A stretch of 64,000 nucleotides of DNA from Pseudoclavibacter helvolus (lineage in GTDB: Bacteria; Actinomycetota; Actinomycetes; Actinomycetales; Microbacteriaceae): contig NZ_JACHWJ010000002.1 of NCBI RefSeq assembly GCF_014191305.1, positions 310,001 to 374,000 of the forward strand, read 5' to 3'. The notes beneath the pieces were generated by a model that was given only the letters and a program-made list of their open reading frames with translations, was not told the DNA's origin and searched no databases. Positions within the stretch are counted from its first letter, which is position 1. The number at the start of each line of letters is the position of its first letter. Position numbers and translations under genes: made by a program. This document shows, one piece after another, positions 50,023-58,257 of this stretch.

Positions 50023-51485
50023 ACCATCTCAGGCAGACGCGTGTCAGCCATCGAACGGAGGTCGCGCGCCGAGAGTTGAGCCCACGAGTCGGCGAGGATC
50101 CGCGTCCCAGCTTCGAGGTCCGCGATCGGCGCCGTGAACGGCACCCGCAGGAACCGCTCGAGGCTCCCGTCGATCGAGAACTTCGGCCCCGCGACGAGTG
50201 CCAGACCTCGTGCCTCCGAGAGGGACGTCATGGCCGAGCTCGCCGACTGGGCGAGATGCACCCACATCGACAAACCACCGTCCGGCAGCGGGACGTGCCA
50301 CTCCGGCAGGTGCAGGCTCAGGGCCTCGTGCAGCGCGTCGCGGTGCACCCGCATCTGCTCCCGGCGCCGCGGCAGCAGCTCGGGCAGCGCCCGCACGATC
50401 CGCTCCGCCAGCAGCTGCTCGATCTGAGGGGTCCCCAAGTCGCCGGCGGGCCGCGCCTGCACGAAGCGCCTGATCAGCGCGGCATCCGCCCGGATCCACC
50501 CGATGCGCAGTCCCGCCCAGGCCGCCTTGCTGAGCGACCCGACGGTCACGACCCCGGAACCGGAAAAGGGGGAGGCGCCCCGCGCGTGACGCGCGAACGG
50601 CCCGTCGTCCCAGGGTCGGTCGATCGACAGGTCGGCGGTCGTCTCATCGACGACCAGGATGGTGCCAGCAGCTCGCGCCGCCTCGGTGACCCGCACCCGG
50701 TCCTCAGGCTGCATGGACGCCCCCGTCGGGTTGTGGAAGTCCGGGATCACGTACGCGAGCGCCGGCCGCATCCGCTCGATCGTCTCGATGAGATGCTCGA
50801 TCTCCCAGCCGCTTGTCGTGACGGGCGTCGCGATGAGTCTCGCCCCCGCCCGCCGCATCGCCTCGTACGCGTGCGGGTACGTCGGCGACTCGACGAGCAC
50901 CACGTCGGAACGCGTCAGCAGCGTGTGGGCCGTCAACGAGATGGCGTGCTGGGCGCCCATCGTCACGATGATCTGGTCGGCCGTCGTCGGCAGGCCACGA
51001 GAGGTGTACCGGTCAGCGATCGCCGACCGGAGCGACAGCGTTCCGAGGAGGTCGAAACCGGGGGCGCCGAGCGCGAGTGGCATCGAGGCCGAGGCATCGG
51101 CGATGATCTCAGCCAGGCCCTCGACGGGTGACGGAACGGCCCGCGCGAAATCCACGCCGTAACTCTCCCCATCGCCGCTCGGGCGGTAGTCCTGCCTGCC
51201 GAGCCGGGGGAGCGTCACTCGGCTCCCCGACCCCTGCCGACTCAGCACATGCCCGCTGTCGCGCAACGACTGGTAGGCCGCCACGATCGTCGTTCGGCTC
51301 CGCCCGGACTGCACCGCGAGCTCACGCTCGGAGGGCAGTCGCGTGCCGACAGGAATGCGCCCGTCGACGATCAGCAGGCGGATGCGCTCGGCGAGGGCCT
51401 CGTACGCGGTCGAGTCGTCACGAAGCTCACCCGCCAGCGACAACAGGGTGCGGGCGGAAATGCGAGAACCAGAATTCGACTCCAT
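50019..51485 (-). CDS. MocR-type GntR/aminotransferase fusion regulator
   Basis: A 488-aa MocR/PdxR-type regulator: an N-terminal GntR winged helix (YEALAERIRLLIVDGRIPVG, SERELAVQSGRSRTTIVAAY) joined to a class I aminotransferase-like domain containing the PLP lysine in VTVGSLSKAAWAGLRIGW. Such proteins sense amines or PLP and control amino-acid or vitamin B6 genes. The ATG at 51485 lies 6 nt from a -10 (CATACT, 51492-51497), so the mRNA is probably leaderless. The partner gene downstream is a HAD phosphatase. Confidence 0.9.
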   Translation of the reverse strand: MESNSGSRISARTLLSLAGELRDDSTAYEALAERIRLLIVDGRIPVGTRLPSERELAVQSGRSRTTIVAAYQSLRDSGHVLSRQGSGSRVTLPRLGRQDYRPSGDGESYGVDFARAVPSPVEGLAEIIADASASMPLALGAPGFDLLGTLSLRSAIADRYTSRGLPTTADQIIVTMGAQHAISLTAHTLLTRSDVVLVESPTYPHAYEAMRRAGARLIATPVTTSGWEIEHLIETIERMRPALAYVIPDFHNPTGASMQPEDRVRVTEAARAAGTILVVDETTADLSIDRPWDDGPFARHARGASPFSGSGVVTVGSLSKAAWAGLRIGWIRADAALIRRFVQARPAGDLGTPQIEQLLAERIVRALPELLPRRREQMRVHRDALHEALSLHLPEWHVPLPDGGLSMWVHLAQSASSAMTSLSEARGLALVAGPKFSIDGSLERFLRVPFTAPIADLEAGTRILADSWAQLSARDLRSMADTRLPEMV

Positions 51486-51520
51486 GGGTCCAGTATGCGC
51501 GAAGTGGACCGCGACGGCCA
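51485..51520 (-). promoter_or_regulatory. Predicted leaderless promoter of the MocR gene
   Basis: On the minus strand, CATACT (51492-51497) is followed after 6 nt by the ATG, placing the transcription start at the first base of the codon; a weak -35 TGGCCG (51515-51520) has a 17-bp spacer. No ribosome site precedes the ATG. Confidence 0.5.
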
Positions 51521-51583
51521 GGCCAATACGGCGATTGGATGTGCGTACACGCAACATTCGTCGAACGTCACGGAGGTGGCCTC

Positions 51584-51730
51584 ATGGAACTCATCACACT
51601 CGTCATCACAGGAATCTTCGCAGCCACGATCGCCGTGGCAGGCGTGACGGCGACCATGGTCGTCGTGCTCCGTGACGGCTACCGGGCCCGCCCGGTCCAG
51701 TCCAATTACGACTCCCGCCAGCCGCAGTAG
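51584..51730 (+). CDS. Micro-membrane protein of 48 aa, paralogue of the one at 49.0 kb
   Basis: One membrane helix (LVITGIFAATIAVAGVTATM) is followed by RDGYRARPVQSNYDSRQPQ at the C-terminus. The ATG follows CACGGAGGTGGCCTC, nearly the same leader as the paralogue (CACGGAGGTGGACTC). GCGATTGGAT is again present upstream (51531-51540). It points outward from the MocR/HAD operon in the opposite direction to its partner. Nothing is known of its role; its size suggests an accessory subunit or small regulator of a membrane complex. Confidence 0.75.
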   Translation: MELITLVITGIFAATIAVAGVTATMVVVLRDGYRARPVQSNYDSRQPQ

Positions 51731-51829
51731 TCGGCCCGCCTCGCGAGCGGCGACGCCGGCGCGGGGCAATTCTGGGGCACCCGCCGAGATTGCGGCCCGT
51801 ACACTGGCCGCAACCTTGGGGGAGGCCAC

Positions 51830-52729
51830 ATGACCAGTGTCGATCACGGAGCCGACCGGGCTCCGGCCGTCAGCAGTGGCGCCGCTATTGGGAGGGCACT
51901 CGCCGCCGCGGTCGTCATGGCGATCGGCCTCGTCGCGTCGACCGAAGCCTCCGTGCTGCTGTTCGGCGTCGACGCAACCGCGGCGAGCGGGTTCGGGTTC
52001 AGGGTGCTCGTGGCGTCGTGCGTCACCGTGCTCGTCGTCGGGGCTGTCCTCCTGCTGCGGCGGCGCCTCGACCGACGCGCCCTCGCCAGCATCGGCCTGA
52101 CGGGACTCCGGTCGGACGCTTCGGGGTTCGCTCTCGGCTTCGGGGTGCTCGCCGCCTCGGGAGTCGCCGTGCTCCTGCTGCTGGACCTCACGAACGTCAT
52201 CCAGCTCATCGCCCTCGACCCGCTGCAACTCCTCGGCTTCCTCGCAACGAACACCGTCGTCGCGCTCCTCCTCGAGGCCATCCCAGAAGAGTTCGCCATC
52301 CGCGGCTACGCCCTCACGAACCTGCGTGACGCCTTCCCGCCTGCCGCCGCGGTTGTCCTCAACATCGCGACGTTCCTGGTCGTGCCCGTTGTCGTGCTCG
52401 CCGCCCAGTGGCTGCTCGCCGAGACGCGAGGGGTGAGCGACGGCATGCGGTTCGCGCCGGCCGGCAACGACCCGATCGTCTACTACACGATGCTCGCGGC
52501 CTTCGGGTACCTGCTGATCTGCGCGCGCGACTCAACAGCATCCGCCACCGTCTGGACCTGCATCGGCGCCCACCTCGGCTGGCTCACCATGAACCGCCTC
52601 GTGCTCGGCGTTGAGGGCGTGCAATTCGAGATGGATGAGCTTGGCATGCTGCTCTTCTTCGTGGGCTACGCGAGCCTCTCGATCATCGCCTTCAGCTGGC
52701 TCCGAGGACGACGCACGGGTGCCAGGTAG
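51830..52729 (+). CDS. CPBP family intramembrane metalloprotease
   Basis: A 299-aa membrane protein of the CPBP (Abi/CAAX-protease-like) family with about seven to eight membrane segments. Motif 1, EAIPEEFAIRGYAL, has the paired glutamates and Arg; motif 3, GAHLGWLTMNRLVL, has the His; motif 2 in the NIATFLVVP helix is weak. The enzymes cleave prenylated or peptide substrates in the membrane, and some are immunity proteins. There is no bacteriocin-like gene beside it. GGGGGAGG lies 7 nt before the ATG at 51830. Confidence 0.82.
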   Translation: MTSVDHGADRAPAVSSGAAIGRALAAAVVMAIGLVASTEASVLLFGVDATAASGFGFRVLVASCVTVLVVGAVLLLRRRLDRRALASIGLTGLRSDASGFALGFGVLAASGVAVLLLLDLTNVIQLIALDPLQLLGFLATNTVVALLLEAIPEEFAIRGYALTNLRDAFPPAAAVVLNIATFLVVPVVVLAAQWLLAETRGVSDGMRFAPAGNDPIVYYTMLAAFGYLLICARDSTASATVWTCIGAHLGWLTMNRLVLGVEGVQFEMDELGMLLFFVGYASLSIIAFSWLRGRRTGAR

Positions 52730-52778
52730 CTCGGCGTCGAGCCGATGAGGCGGGCCGGTGCTGGCGCCGGGGAAGCGG

Positions 52779-53102
52779 CTAGAAGAAGTTCACGAGCACA
52801 ACAAACGTCGCCGTCCCGAGCCCGACGCTGAGGAGCGTTCGCCGCCCGAAACCCAGGTGCACGCCAACCGTCACTGCCAGCGCAATAGCTGCCCACAAGG
52901 CCGTGCGCGGCTCGCTCGCGAAATCGCTGAACGTCACGACCGCGAGAATCGCGAGGATTCCGGCGGGCATCCACACGGCAAGTCGCTGCACAGTCTTCGA
53001 GTCCCGCAGGGGCTTAAGTGCCGCGAACGGCAGGGCGCGCAACCCGAACGTGATCCCGCCGCACACGGCGAGTGTGCCGATGAACCACCACACGTCAAAC
53101 AT
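52779..53102 (-). CDS. azlD: AzlD family branched-chain amino-acid exporter subunit
   Basis: A 107-aa protein with about four membrane segments (WWFIGTLAVCGGITFGLRAL first), matching AzlD, the small partner of AzlC in branched-chain amino acid efflux. The start overlaps the AzlC end by 8 bp. An Lrp-type regulator is divergent from the pair, as in other azlCD loci. Complete. Confidence 0.9.
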   Translation of the reverse strand: MFDVWWFIGTLAVCGGITFGLRALPFAALKPLRDSKTVQRLAVWMPAGILAILAVVTFSDFASEPRTALWAAIALAVTVGVHLGFGRRTLLSVGLGTATFVVLVNFF

Positions 53103-53905
53103 CGTGCACCCGCGTCTCCTTGCGGTCGCGCCGCGCGGCGAAGACCGCTCGCCCCGCGAGCGCTACGGCGAAGATGATGAGCGCCGCGAACAGGGGAGCG
53201 CCAGGCACGAACAACAGCCCGAACGACACGCTGAGGCCCGCGATGAGCAGTGACGGCACGTCTTCCCTCGAGCGGACCGCGTCGAGTGCGAGCACCGTGA
53301 ACAGCGCGCACAGCGAGAACTCGAGTCCCTCGATCTCTACAGGCAGGATGCTTGCGAGCGCCACCCCGAGCAGCCCGCCGCCGACCCAGTACGTCTGCAG
53401 CGCGAGCTGCAGGGTGAGGAGGCGCGTCGCGGAGCGCTGCGCTGGCGGGATGGGGGTGATGATGGCGTACGCCTCGTCCGTCATCGCCCAGATCGAGTAC
53501 AGGCGTGCGAGGCGCCCGCGCACGAGGTGCAGCGGGAACGAGAAGGCGTAGAAGACGTGGCGGAAGTTGACGAAGAACGTCGTGAGCGCCATCGTCGCGA
53601 TCGGCGTCCCGGCGGCGATAAGGCCCACAAGAAGGAGCTCGATCGAGCCAGCGTAGACGAACACCGACAGTGACGGCGCGACCCACCATGGCAGTCCCGC
53701 CTGGAGAACCAGGACGCCGAAAGCCACGCCGAGCGGCACCACGCCGAGGCCAGCCGCGAGCGAATCGCGCAGTCCGGCGCGGATGCGCGCGCCGCGCGTC
53801 GCGGGTACGGCGGGTGCCGAAACGCCGCGGCCCCCGACGCTCGGTGGGGGTCGCTGCAGGCTCCGGAGGGCACGGTTCGCGTGCTTCGGGGTCTGCCGTC
53901 GTCAT
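53095..53905 (-). CDS. azlC: AzlC family branched-chain amino-acid exporter subunit, apparent N-terminal frameshift
   Basis: From the GTG at about 53742 onward the protein is a typical AzlC with LPWWVAPSLSVFVYAGSIEL and TFFVNFRHVFYAFSFPLH. In the same frame, family-like residues (RIRAGLRDSLAAGLGVVPLG) extend further upstream, where no ATG/GTG start exists. A plausible ATG at 53905 (MTTADPEAREPCPPEP) lies in another frame. Removing one base from the C5 run at 53831-53835 joins the two into 269 codons, the normal length. Either a sequencing error or a genuine frameshift with a shortened, GTG-started protein explains this. The 80-bp divergent gap leads to the Lrp gene. Confidence 0.75.
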
Positions 53906-53985
53906 GCGAAAGATCTTGGCACGGAAGGCGCGCATCCCGAGAGCCAATTGGGGCACGCCGACGCCATATTCGGCAATAATCAAGT

Positions 53986-54420
53986 GTGGACACCATCGAT
54001 CGCGCAATCGTGCGCGAACTGCAGGCAAACGCCCGACTCACGAACGCTGAACTCGCGCAGCGCGTGGGTCTCACGCCGGCGCCTTGCCTGCGACGAGTGC
54101 GTCGCCTCGAGGAAGACGGCGTCCTTCTCGGCTACCACGCGGAGGTCAACCCGGACAAGGTTGGCCGCGCCTTCAAGGTGCTCATCGATGTCGACCTCAC
54201 GAGCCAGGCCCACACCACGGTCGAGGCGTTCGAGTCGCAAGCCGTCGAGCTTCCCGAGGTCACCGAGGTGCGACGCATGTTCGGCTCGCCCGACTACGCG
54301 TTTCGAGTCGAGGTCGCCGACCTCGAGAGCTTCGAGAAGCTGCTCCGCGAGAAGGTGTGGCGCCTCCCCGGCGTCCACCGCGTCACCTCCCACTTCACGA
54401 TGAAGGTGCTCAAGGGGTGA
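53986..54420 (+). CDS. Lrp/AsnC family transcriptional regulator
   Basis: A 144-aa Lrp/AsnC regulator: helix-turn-helix (IDRAIVRELQANARLTNAEL, AQRVGLTPAPCLRRVRRLEE) and the RAM ligand domain (EVNPDKVGRAFKVLIDVDLT). It is divergent from azlCD, so it probably controls branched-chain amino-acid efflux in response to leucine or a similar ligand. The GTG start (53986) is one of two closely spaced candidates. It overlaps the next gene by GTGA. Confidence 0.92.
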   Translation: MDTIDRAIVRELQANARLTNAELAQRVGLTPAPCLRRVRRLEEDGVLLGYHAEVNPDKVGRAFKVLIDVDLTSQAHTTVEAFESQAVELPEVTEVRRMFGSPDYAFRVEVADLESFEKLLREKVWRLPGVHRVTSHFTMKVLKG

Positions 54421-55673
54421 GCGAATCGTCGTCGAAGCCCGCTCCGCGACGCGAACGGGCCTGGCTCGCTGCCGCGCCCGCCGTGCTCATGATGGCCTGG
54501 GGCGGCAACCAGTTCACGCCGCTCCTATTGCTCTACCGCAAGGTCGAGGGCTACTCGGCCCTGCAGGTCGACCTCTTCTTCGGCGCCTACATCATCGGGC
54601 TCATCCCCGGCTTCCTCATCGCCGGTTCGCTCTCCGACCGCTTCGGCCGCAAGCCCCTCATGGTCGCGTCCGTCGTCCTGAGCGTCGCCGCCGCTGCGGT
54701 GCTTGCGCTCGGAAGCGCGAGCCCGACCGCCATGATGGTCGGCCGCTTGCTCTCCGGTGTCTCAGTGGCCGTCGCCATGGTCGTCGGCACCACCTGGATC
54801 CGTGAGCTGTCCACGGGCATCGTTCCGCCCGCCGTCGCCGCGAGGCGCGCATCCCTCACCATCACGGCCGGGTTCCTGCTCGGCGCCGTCGCCGCCGGTC
54901 TGCTGGCCCAGTGGGCGCCATGGCCGACCCTCACCCCGTACATCGTGCAGCTCGTCCTGACGGCGATCGCCGCCGTCGCGCTCACTCGGGGAGCCGAGAC
55001 CGCCGGCCCGCGGTCCCGGCAGGAAGCAGAATCCCCTCACTCGGGAGTCACCCCTCAGGCGGGGGAGGCTAGGCCGAGTCGGCCCCTCGTCGACGTGCAC
55101 ATCGCCCCGGAGCACCGGCGACGGTTCTTCACGGTTGTCCTGCCGATGGCACCGTGGGTGTTCGCGGCCCCGGCGCTCGCGTTCGCCGTCTCGCCCGCCA
55201 TCGTCGTCGAGCAGCTCGGCGGCCTCGAAATTGCCTTCGCCGCCCTCCTGACGCTCGTGACCCTCACGGTCGGTTTCCTCATCCAGCCGAGCGTGCCGCG
55301 CATCGCGGCCCGCGTCGGGGGAGCGTCCGGCTCGCTCGGACTCGCACTGCTCGCCCTCGGCGCGCTCCTCGTCGCCGCCAACGTCGCCTTGCAGTCCCCG
55401 CTGCTCGCGTGCGCCGCGGGCGTCCTGCTCGGCGGCGCCTACGGGATCTGCATGCTCACGGGACTCGTCGAGGTGCAGGCGATGGCCGGCCGGCGCAACC
55501 TCGCGGGACTCACGGGCCTCTACTACGCCCTCACCTACATCGGCTTTGCCCTCCCCGCCATCCTCTCGGCACTCGCCCCGACCTTCGGCATGATCATCCT
55601 GCTCGTGGCAGTCGCGATCCTGGCGAGCGGATGCGCGGCGCTCGTCGCGCTCGGGGTTCGGCGCACGCGGTAG
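54417..55673 (+). CDS. Major facilitator superfamily transporter
   Basis: A 418-aa MFS protein with 12 membrane segments. Helix 1 holds AVLMMAWGGNQFTPLLLLYR and the loop 2-3 motif is GSLSDRFGRKPLMVASVVLS. A polar linker separates the halves. It follows the Lrp regulator with a GTG start overlapping its stop codon, so the two are co-transcribed; it may export an amino acid or drug under Lrp control. The substrate is unknown. Confidence 0.88.
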   Translation: MSESSSKPAPRRERAWLAAAPAVLMMAWGGNQFTPLLLLYRKVEGYSALQVDLFFGAYIIGLIPGFLIAGSLSDRFGRKPLMVASVVLSVAAAAVLALGSASPTAMMVGRLLSGVSVAVAMVVGTTWIRELSTGIVPPAVAARRASLTITAGFLLGAVAAGLLAQWAPWPTLTPYIVQLVLTAIAAVALTRGAETAGPRSRQEAESPHSGVTPQAGEARPSRPLVDVHIAPEHRRRFFTVVLPMAPWVFAAPALAFAVSPAIVVEQLGGLEIAFAALLTLVTLTVGFLIQPSVPRIAARVGGASGSLGLALLALGALLVAANVALQSPLLACAAGVLLGGAYGICMLTGLVEVQAMAGRRNLAGLTGLYYALTYIGFALPAILSALAPTFGMIILLVAVAILASGCAALVALGVRRTR

Positions 55674-55829
55674 CCCCGCATCCCGAACCTGGGTGCGCGG
55701 ACACCTGCTGGTCAGAGAACACCCACGTTCTGTCCCTAGCGTGAGATGGGTTCTCGGGCGGCCCACTGTTGCAGGCGAAGCGCCGTCCGCCAGTCACGAC
55801 GCACAACCGACCCCCAACGGAGGCGAACG

Positions 55830-56711
55830 ATGACCGCACTCACAGACCCACGCACGCTGTTCCGCGACAGCGGATTCCCCGACCAAGAGCAACAGCAGCC
55901 CGGTCTCACGGGCGAGACGACTCCGGCCCCGGACCACGGCGAGCACAGCTACACGGGCCACGGCAGGCTCAAGGGGCGCCGCGCGCTCATCACGGGCGGT
56001 GATTCCGGCATTGGCCGCGCCGTCGCGATCGCCTACGCCCGCGAGGGCGCCAAGGTGGCCATCTCGTACCTGCCCGAAGAAGAGGACGACGCCCAGGAGA
56101 CGGCGCGCCTCATCAACGAGGCCGGCGAGACCGGGTTGCTCCTGCCCGGCGACCTCCGCAACGAGCAGTATTGCGCCGAGATCGTCCACGCAACCGTGGC
56201 GGCGTTCGGAGGCATAGACCTGTTGGTCCTCAACGCCGCTTACCAGCGCGACCGCATGAGCATCGGCGACACCCCGACCGACGAGATCCGCCGGGTCATC
56301 TCGACCAACCTCGAGGCGCCCATCTACACGCTCCGCGCCGCCGAGTCGCACCTCCCGCCCGGCGCATCCGTCATTTTCTCGTCCTCCGTACAGGGCTACG
56401 AGCCCAGCGAAGGGCTCTTCGACTACGCCATGACCAAGGCCGCCCTCGTCTCGCTCACGGAGTCGATGGCCAAGGAGTTCGGGCCGAAAGGGGTGCGCGT
56501 GAACGCGGTCGCGCCCGGGCCCATCTGGACGCCGCTCATCCCCGCCACCGGGTGGGACGAGGAGAAGCTCGCGAGCTTCGGGCAGGACACGCCCCTTGGC
56601 CGCGCGGGCCAGCCGGCCGAGCTCGCGGGCGCGTACGTCTACCTGGCCTCGGACGACGCGAGCTACACAACCGGCGCGATCATCGCTGTCACGGGTGGCA
56701 AAAACCTCTGA
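55830..56711 (+). CDS. SDR family oxidoreductase, YghA/glucose-dehydrogenase-like
   Basis: A 293-aa SDR of the long N-terminal-extension type found in general-stress proteins. Cofactor motif: RRALITGGDSGIGRAVAIAY. NNAG equivalent: LVLNAAYQ. Catalytic Ser in VIFSSSVQGYEP and Tyr/Lys in FDYAMTKAALVSLTESMAKE. GGAGGCGAAC precedes the ATG. An imperfect inverted repeat GAGAACACCCA/TGGGTTCTC (55715-55755) lies in its 156-bp upstream region. Genes downstream (Rho-N-like protein, MBL hydrolase) fit a stress context. Confidence 0.9.
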   Translation: MTALTDPRTLFRDSGFPDQEQQQPGLTGETTPAPDHGEHSYTGHGRLKGRRALITGGDSGIGRAVAIAYAREGAKVAISYLPEEEDDAQETARLINEAGETGLLLPGDLRNEQYCAEIVHATVAAFGGIDLLVLNAAYQRDRMSIGDTPTDEIRRVISTNLEAPIYTLRAAESHLPPGASVIFSSSVQGYEPSEGLFDYAMTKAALVSLTESMAKEFGPKGVRVNAVAPGPIWTPLIPATGWDEEKLASFGQDTPLGRAGQPAELAGAYVYLASDDASYTTGAIIAVTGGKNL

Positions 56712-56792
56712 CGGCGAGCCCGCAAGGCGAGAGCCTCCGGGCTATGGAGGGCCAGGCCCGACCCAATCGGGTCTCGACTGAGAGGAGCGGAG

Positions 56793-57065
56793 ATGCCCAA
56801 GAAGAGCGACGACCAGCCCAGCCTGAAAGATCAGGAGCTCTACGAGAAGCTGCGCGACGAGGGCAACTCAAAGGAGAAGGCCGCCCGCATCTCGAACGCC
56901 GCGGCCAAGAGGGGGCGCGGCGCAGTGGGGAAGAAGGGTGGGGAAGCCGGTTCCTACGACGACTGGACGGTCGCCGAACTCAAGAAGCGAGCCAAGCAAC
57001 TGGACCTCACGGGGTACTCGGGCAAGCGCAAGAGCGAGCTCATCGAAATGCTCCGCGAGCACTGA
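56793..57065 (+). CDS. Small Rho-N/SAP-like domain protein (DUF7218 type)
   Basis: A 90-aa basic protein: an N-terminal helical part (LKDQELYEKLRDEGNSKEKA, ARISNAAAKRG) and a C-terminal Rho-N/SAP-like helix-extended-helix (WTVAELKKRAKQLDLTGYSG, KSELIEMLREH). Such proteins bind nucleic acid. The start follows GAGAGGAGCGGAG. It is 81 bp downstream of the SDR gene, probably co-transcribed. Biological role unknown. Confidence 0.85.
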   Translation: MPKKSDDQPSLKDQELYEKLRDEGNSKEKAARISNAAAKRGRGAVGKKGGEAGSYDDWTVAELKKRAKQLDLTGYSGKRKSELIEMLREH

Positions 57066-57090
57066 TGCTCGCGCTGCCCCGCGGTGGGAG

Positions 57091-57753
57091 TTAGTCGAGC
57101 TCGAGCGTCTCGAACGGCTGCAGGTCGATGAGCTGCGCGCCCGCCCGCTCGGCCGACTCCCGCAACCGGGTCGTGGCGAGCGCCTTCCCGAGCTTCGCGA
57201 GCAGCATCTCGTGCACGGGCAGCACCCGCTTCGGACGAACCCGCTCGATGTAGTCCATCGACTCGGCAACGCGCATCCACGGCGCGTTCGCGCAGACGGC
57301 AAGCACGTCGATGTCGACGCCTTCCGGCGCGACGTAAGCGTCGCCGCCGTAGTAAAGGGCGCCGTGTTCGACCAGTACGCCGATGTTCTCGATGCGGGGG
57401 ATCGAGCTGTGGATGATCGCGTGCTCGCCGCCGAAGAACTCCAGGTCGAACCCTCCGACGAGCACGGACTCGCCCGCGGCGACGTCGATGACCTCGCCGA
57501 TGTCTGGCAGGTTCGCCGCCAGGATTTTCTCGGCGGCGGAGGTTGTCGTGAAGATCGGCGTCTTCGGGTTCCTGGCGAGGATGCGGGTCAGCTGCTCAGG
57601 GGTCCAGTGGTCGTCGTGCTCGTGCGTGATGACGATCGCGACCGTTCCGGCGGCTTCCGTGATCGGCGTCGTGAACTTGCCCGGATCGATGAAGAGTCGT
57701 GAGCCGCTCTTCTCGATCGAGAGTGCTGCGTGTTCAAGCTTGGTCAGGCGCAT
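57091..57753 (-). CDS. MBL-fold metallo-hydrolase
   Basis: A 220-aa metallo-beta-lactamase-fold hydrolase (UlaG/YtkL-like): VIVITHEHDDHWTPEQL is the metal motif, with further ligands in GGEHAIIHSSIPRIEN and GALYYGGDAYVAPE and a final VLPVHEMLLAKL. It cleaves a phosphoester or lactone-type substrate, not identifiable here. GAGGAGG 3 nt before the ATG at 57753 fixes the start. It is convergent with the stress gene pair (25 bp between stops). Confidence 0.9.
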   Translation of the reverse strand: MRLTKLEHAALSIEKSGSRLFIDPGKFTTPITEAAGTVAIVITHEHDDHWTPEQLTRILARNPKTPIFTTTSAAEKILAANLPDIGEVIDVAAGESVLVGGFDLEFFGGEHAIIHSSIPRIENIGVLVEHGALYYGGDAYVAPEGVDIDVLAVCANAPWMRVAESMDYIERVRPKRVLPVHEMLLAKLGKALATTRLRESAERAGAQLIDLQPFETLELD

Positions 57754-57925
57754 GATCCTCCTCGGTTCAGGTGGCCCCTTGGACACCGGACCGACGCGTC
57801 AACGCTAGCAACCGGCGTCTGGCCGGACCCTCAACAAGCCCGGAACGGCGGGCGACGCGCCGCCGCCCACACTCCGACTTGCGCTGGCTTCACCCGGTGT
57901 GCCAGAATATCCGAGTTGCCAAAAC

Positions 57926-58001
57926 GGTCCCATCGTTTAGCGGCCTAGGACACCGCCCTCTCACGGCGGCAGCGCGGGTTCGAATCCCGCTGGGATCACC
58001 A
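57926..58001 (+). tRNA. tRNA-Glu(CTC)
   Basis: A full cloverleaf: acceptor GGTCCCA pairs with TGGGATC, the anticodon stem ACCGCC/GGCGGC encloses CTCTCAC with anticodon CTC, and the T-arm is GCGGGTTCGAATCCCGC. CCA is encoded (57999-58001). It reads GAG codons. The hairpin that follows is probably its terminator. Confidence 0.97.
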
Positions 58002-58005
58002 ACGG

Positions 58006-58041
58006 AAGCCCGGTTCGAGAATTCTCTCGCACCGGGCTTTC
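58006..58041 (+). terminator. Terminator after tRNA-Glu
   Basis: AAGCCCGGT (58006-58014) pairs with ACCGGGCTT (58031-58039), with a nested CGAGA/TCTCG stem in between and TTTCT following. Confidence 0.8.
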
Positions 58042-58085
58042 TGCATGCCTGTCCTTAATTGCACTCCGTGCCCCTCATCTCTCGG

Positions 58086-58257
58086 TTGACGCTTCTCGTG
58101 AGCAGGGATACGTTGGTGTGATTCCTGTTCCCGAAAGATTGGCAGGCCGGTGAGGATTCTCGACGCCCCCGTAACGCACACTGTGCGCTGACGATCGTCG
58201 AACCCACCTTCTGAGGCTTCCGGTGTCAGTGCGCGCACTGAACCACTAGGGAGCCCC
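58086..58257 (+). promoter_or_regulatory. Promoter and structured leader of the ABC-F gene
   Basis: -35 TTGACG (58086-58091), 17-bp spacer and -10 TACGTT (58109-58114) imply a leader of about 137 nt. The leader contains a hairpin CGCACACTGTGCG (58175-58187) and a perfect 16-bp palindrome TCAGTGCGCGCACTGA (58226-58241), 16 bp before the start codon. Long folded leaders often control ABC-F ribosome-protection genes by attenuation; this is inference. Confidence 0.55.

Noticed and set aside
51830-52729. Bacteriocin immunity or phage-defence role for the CPBP protein
   Set aside because: No bacteriocin, toxin or defence gene is nearby; only the protease family itself can be supported.
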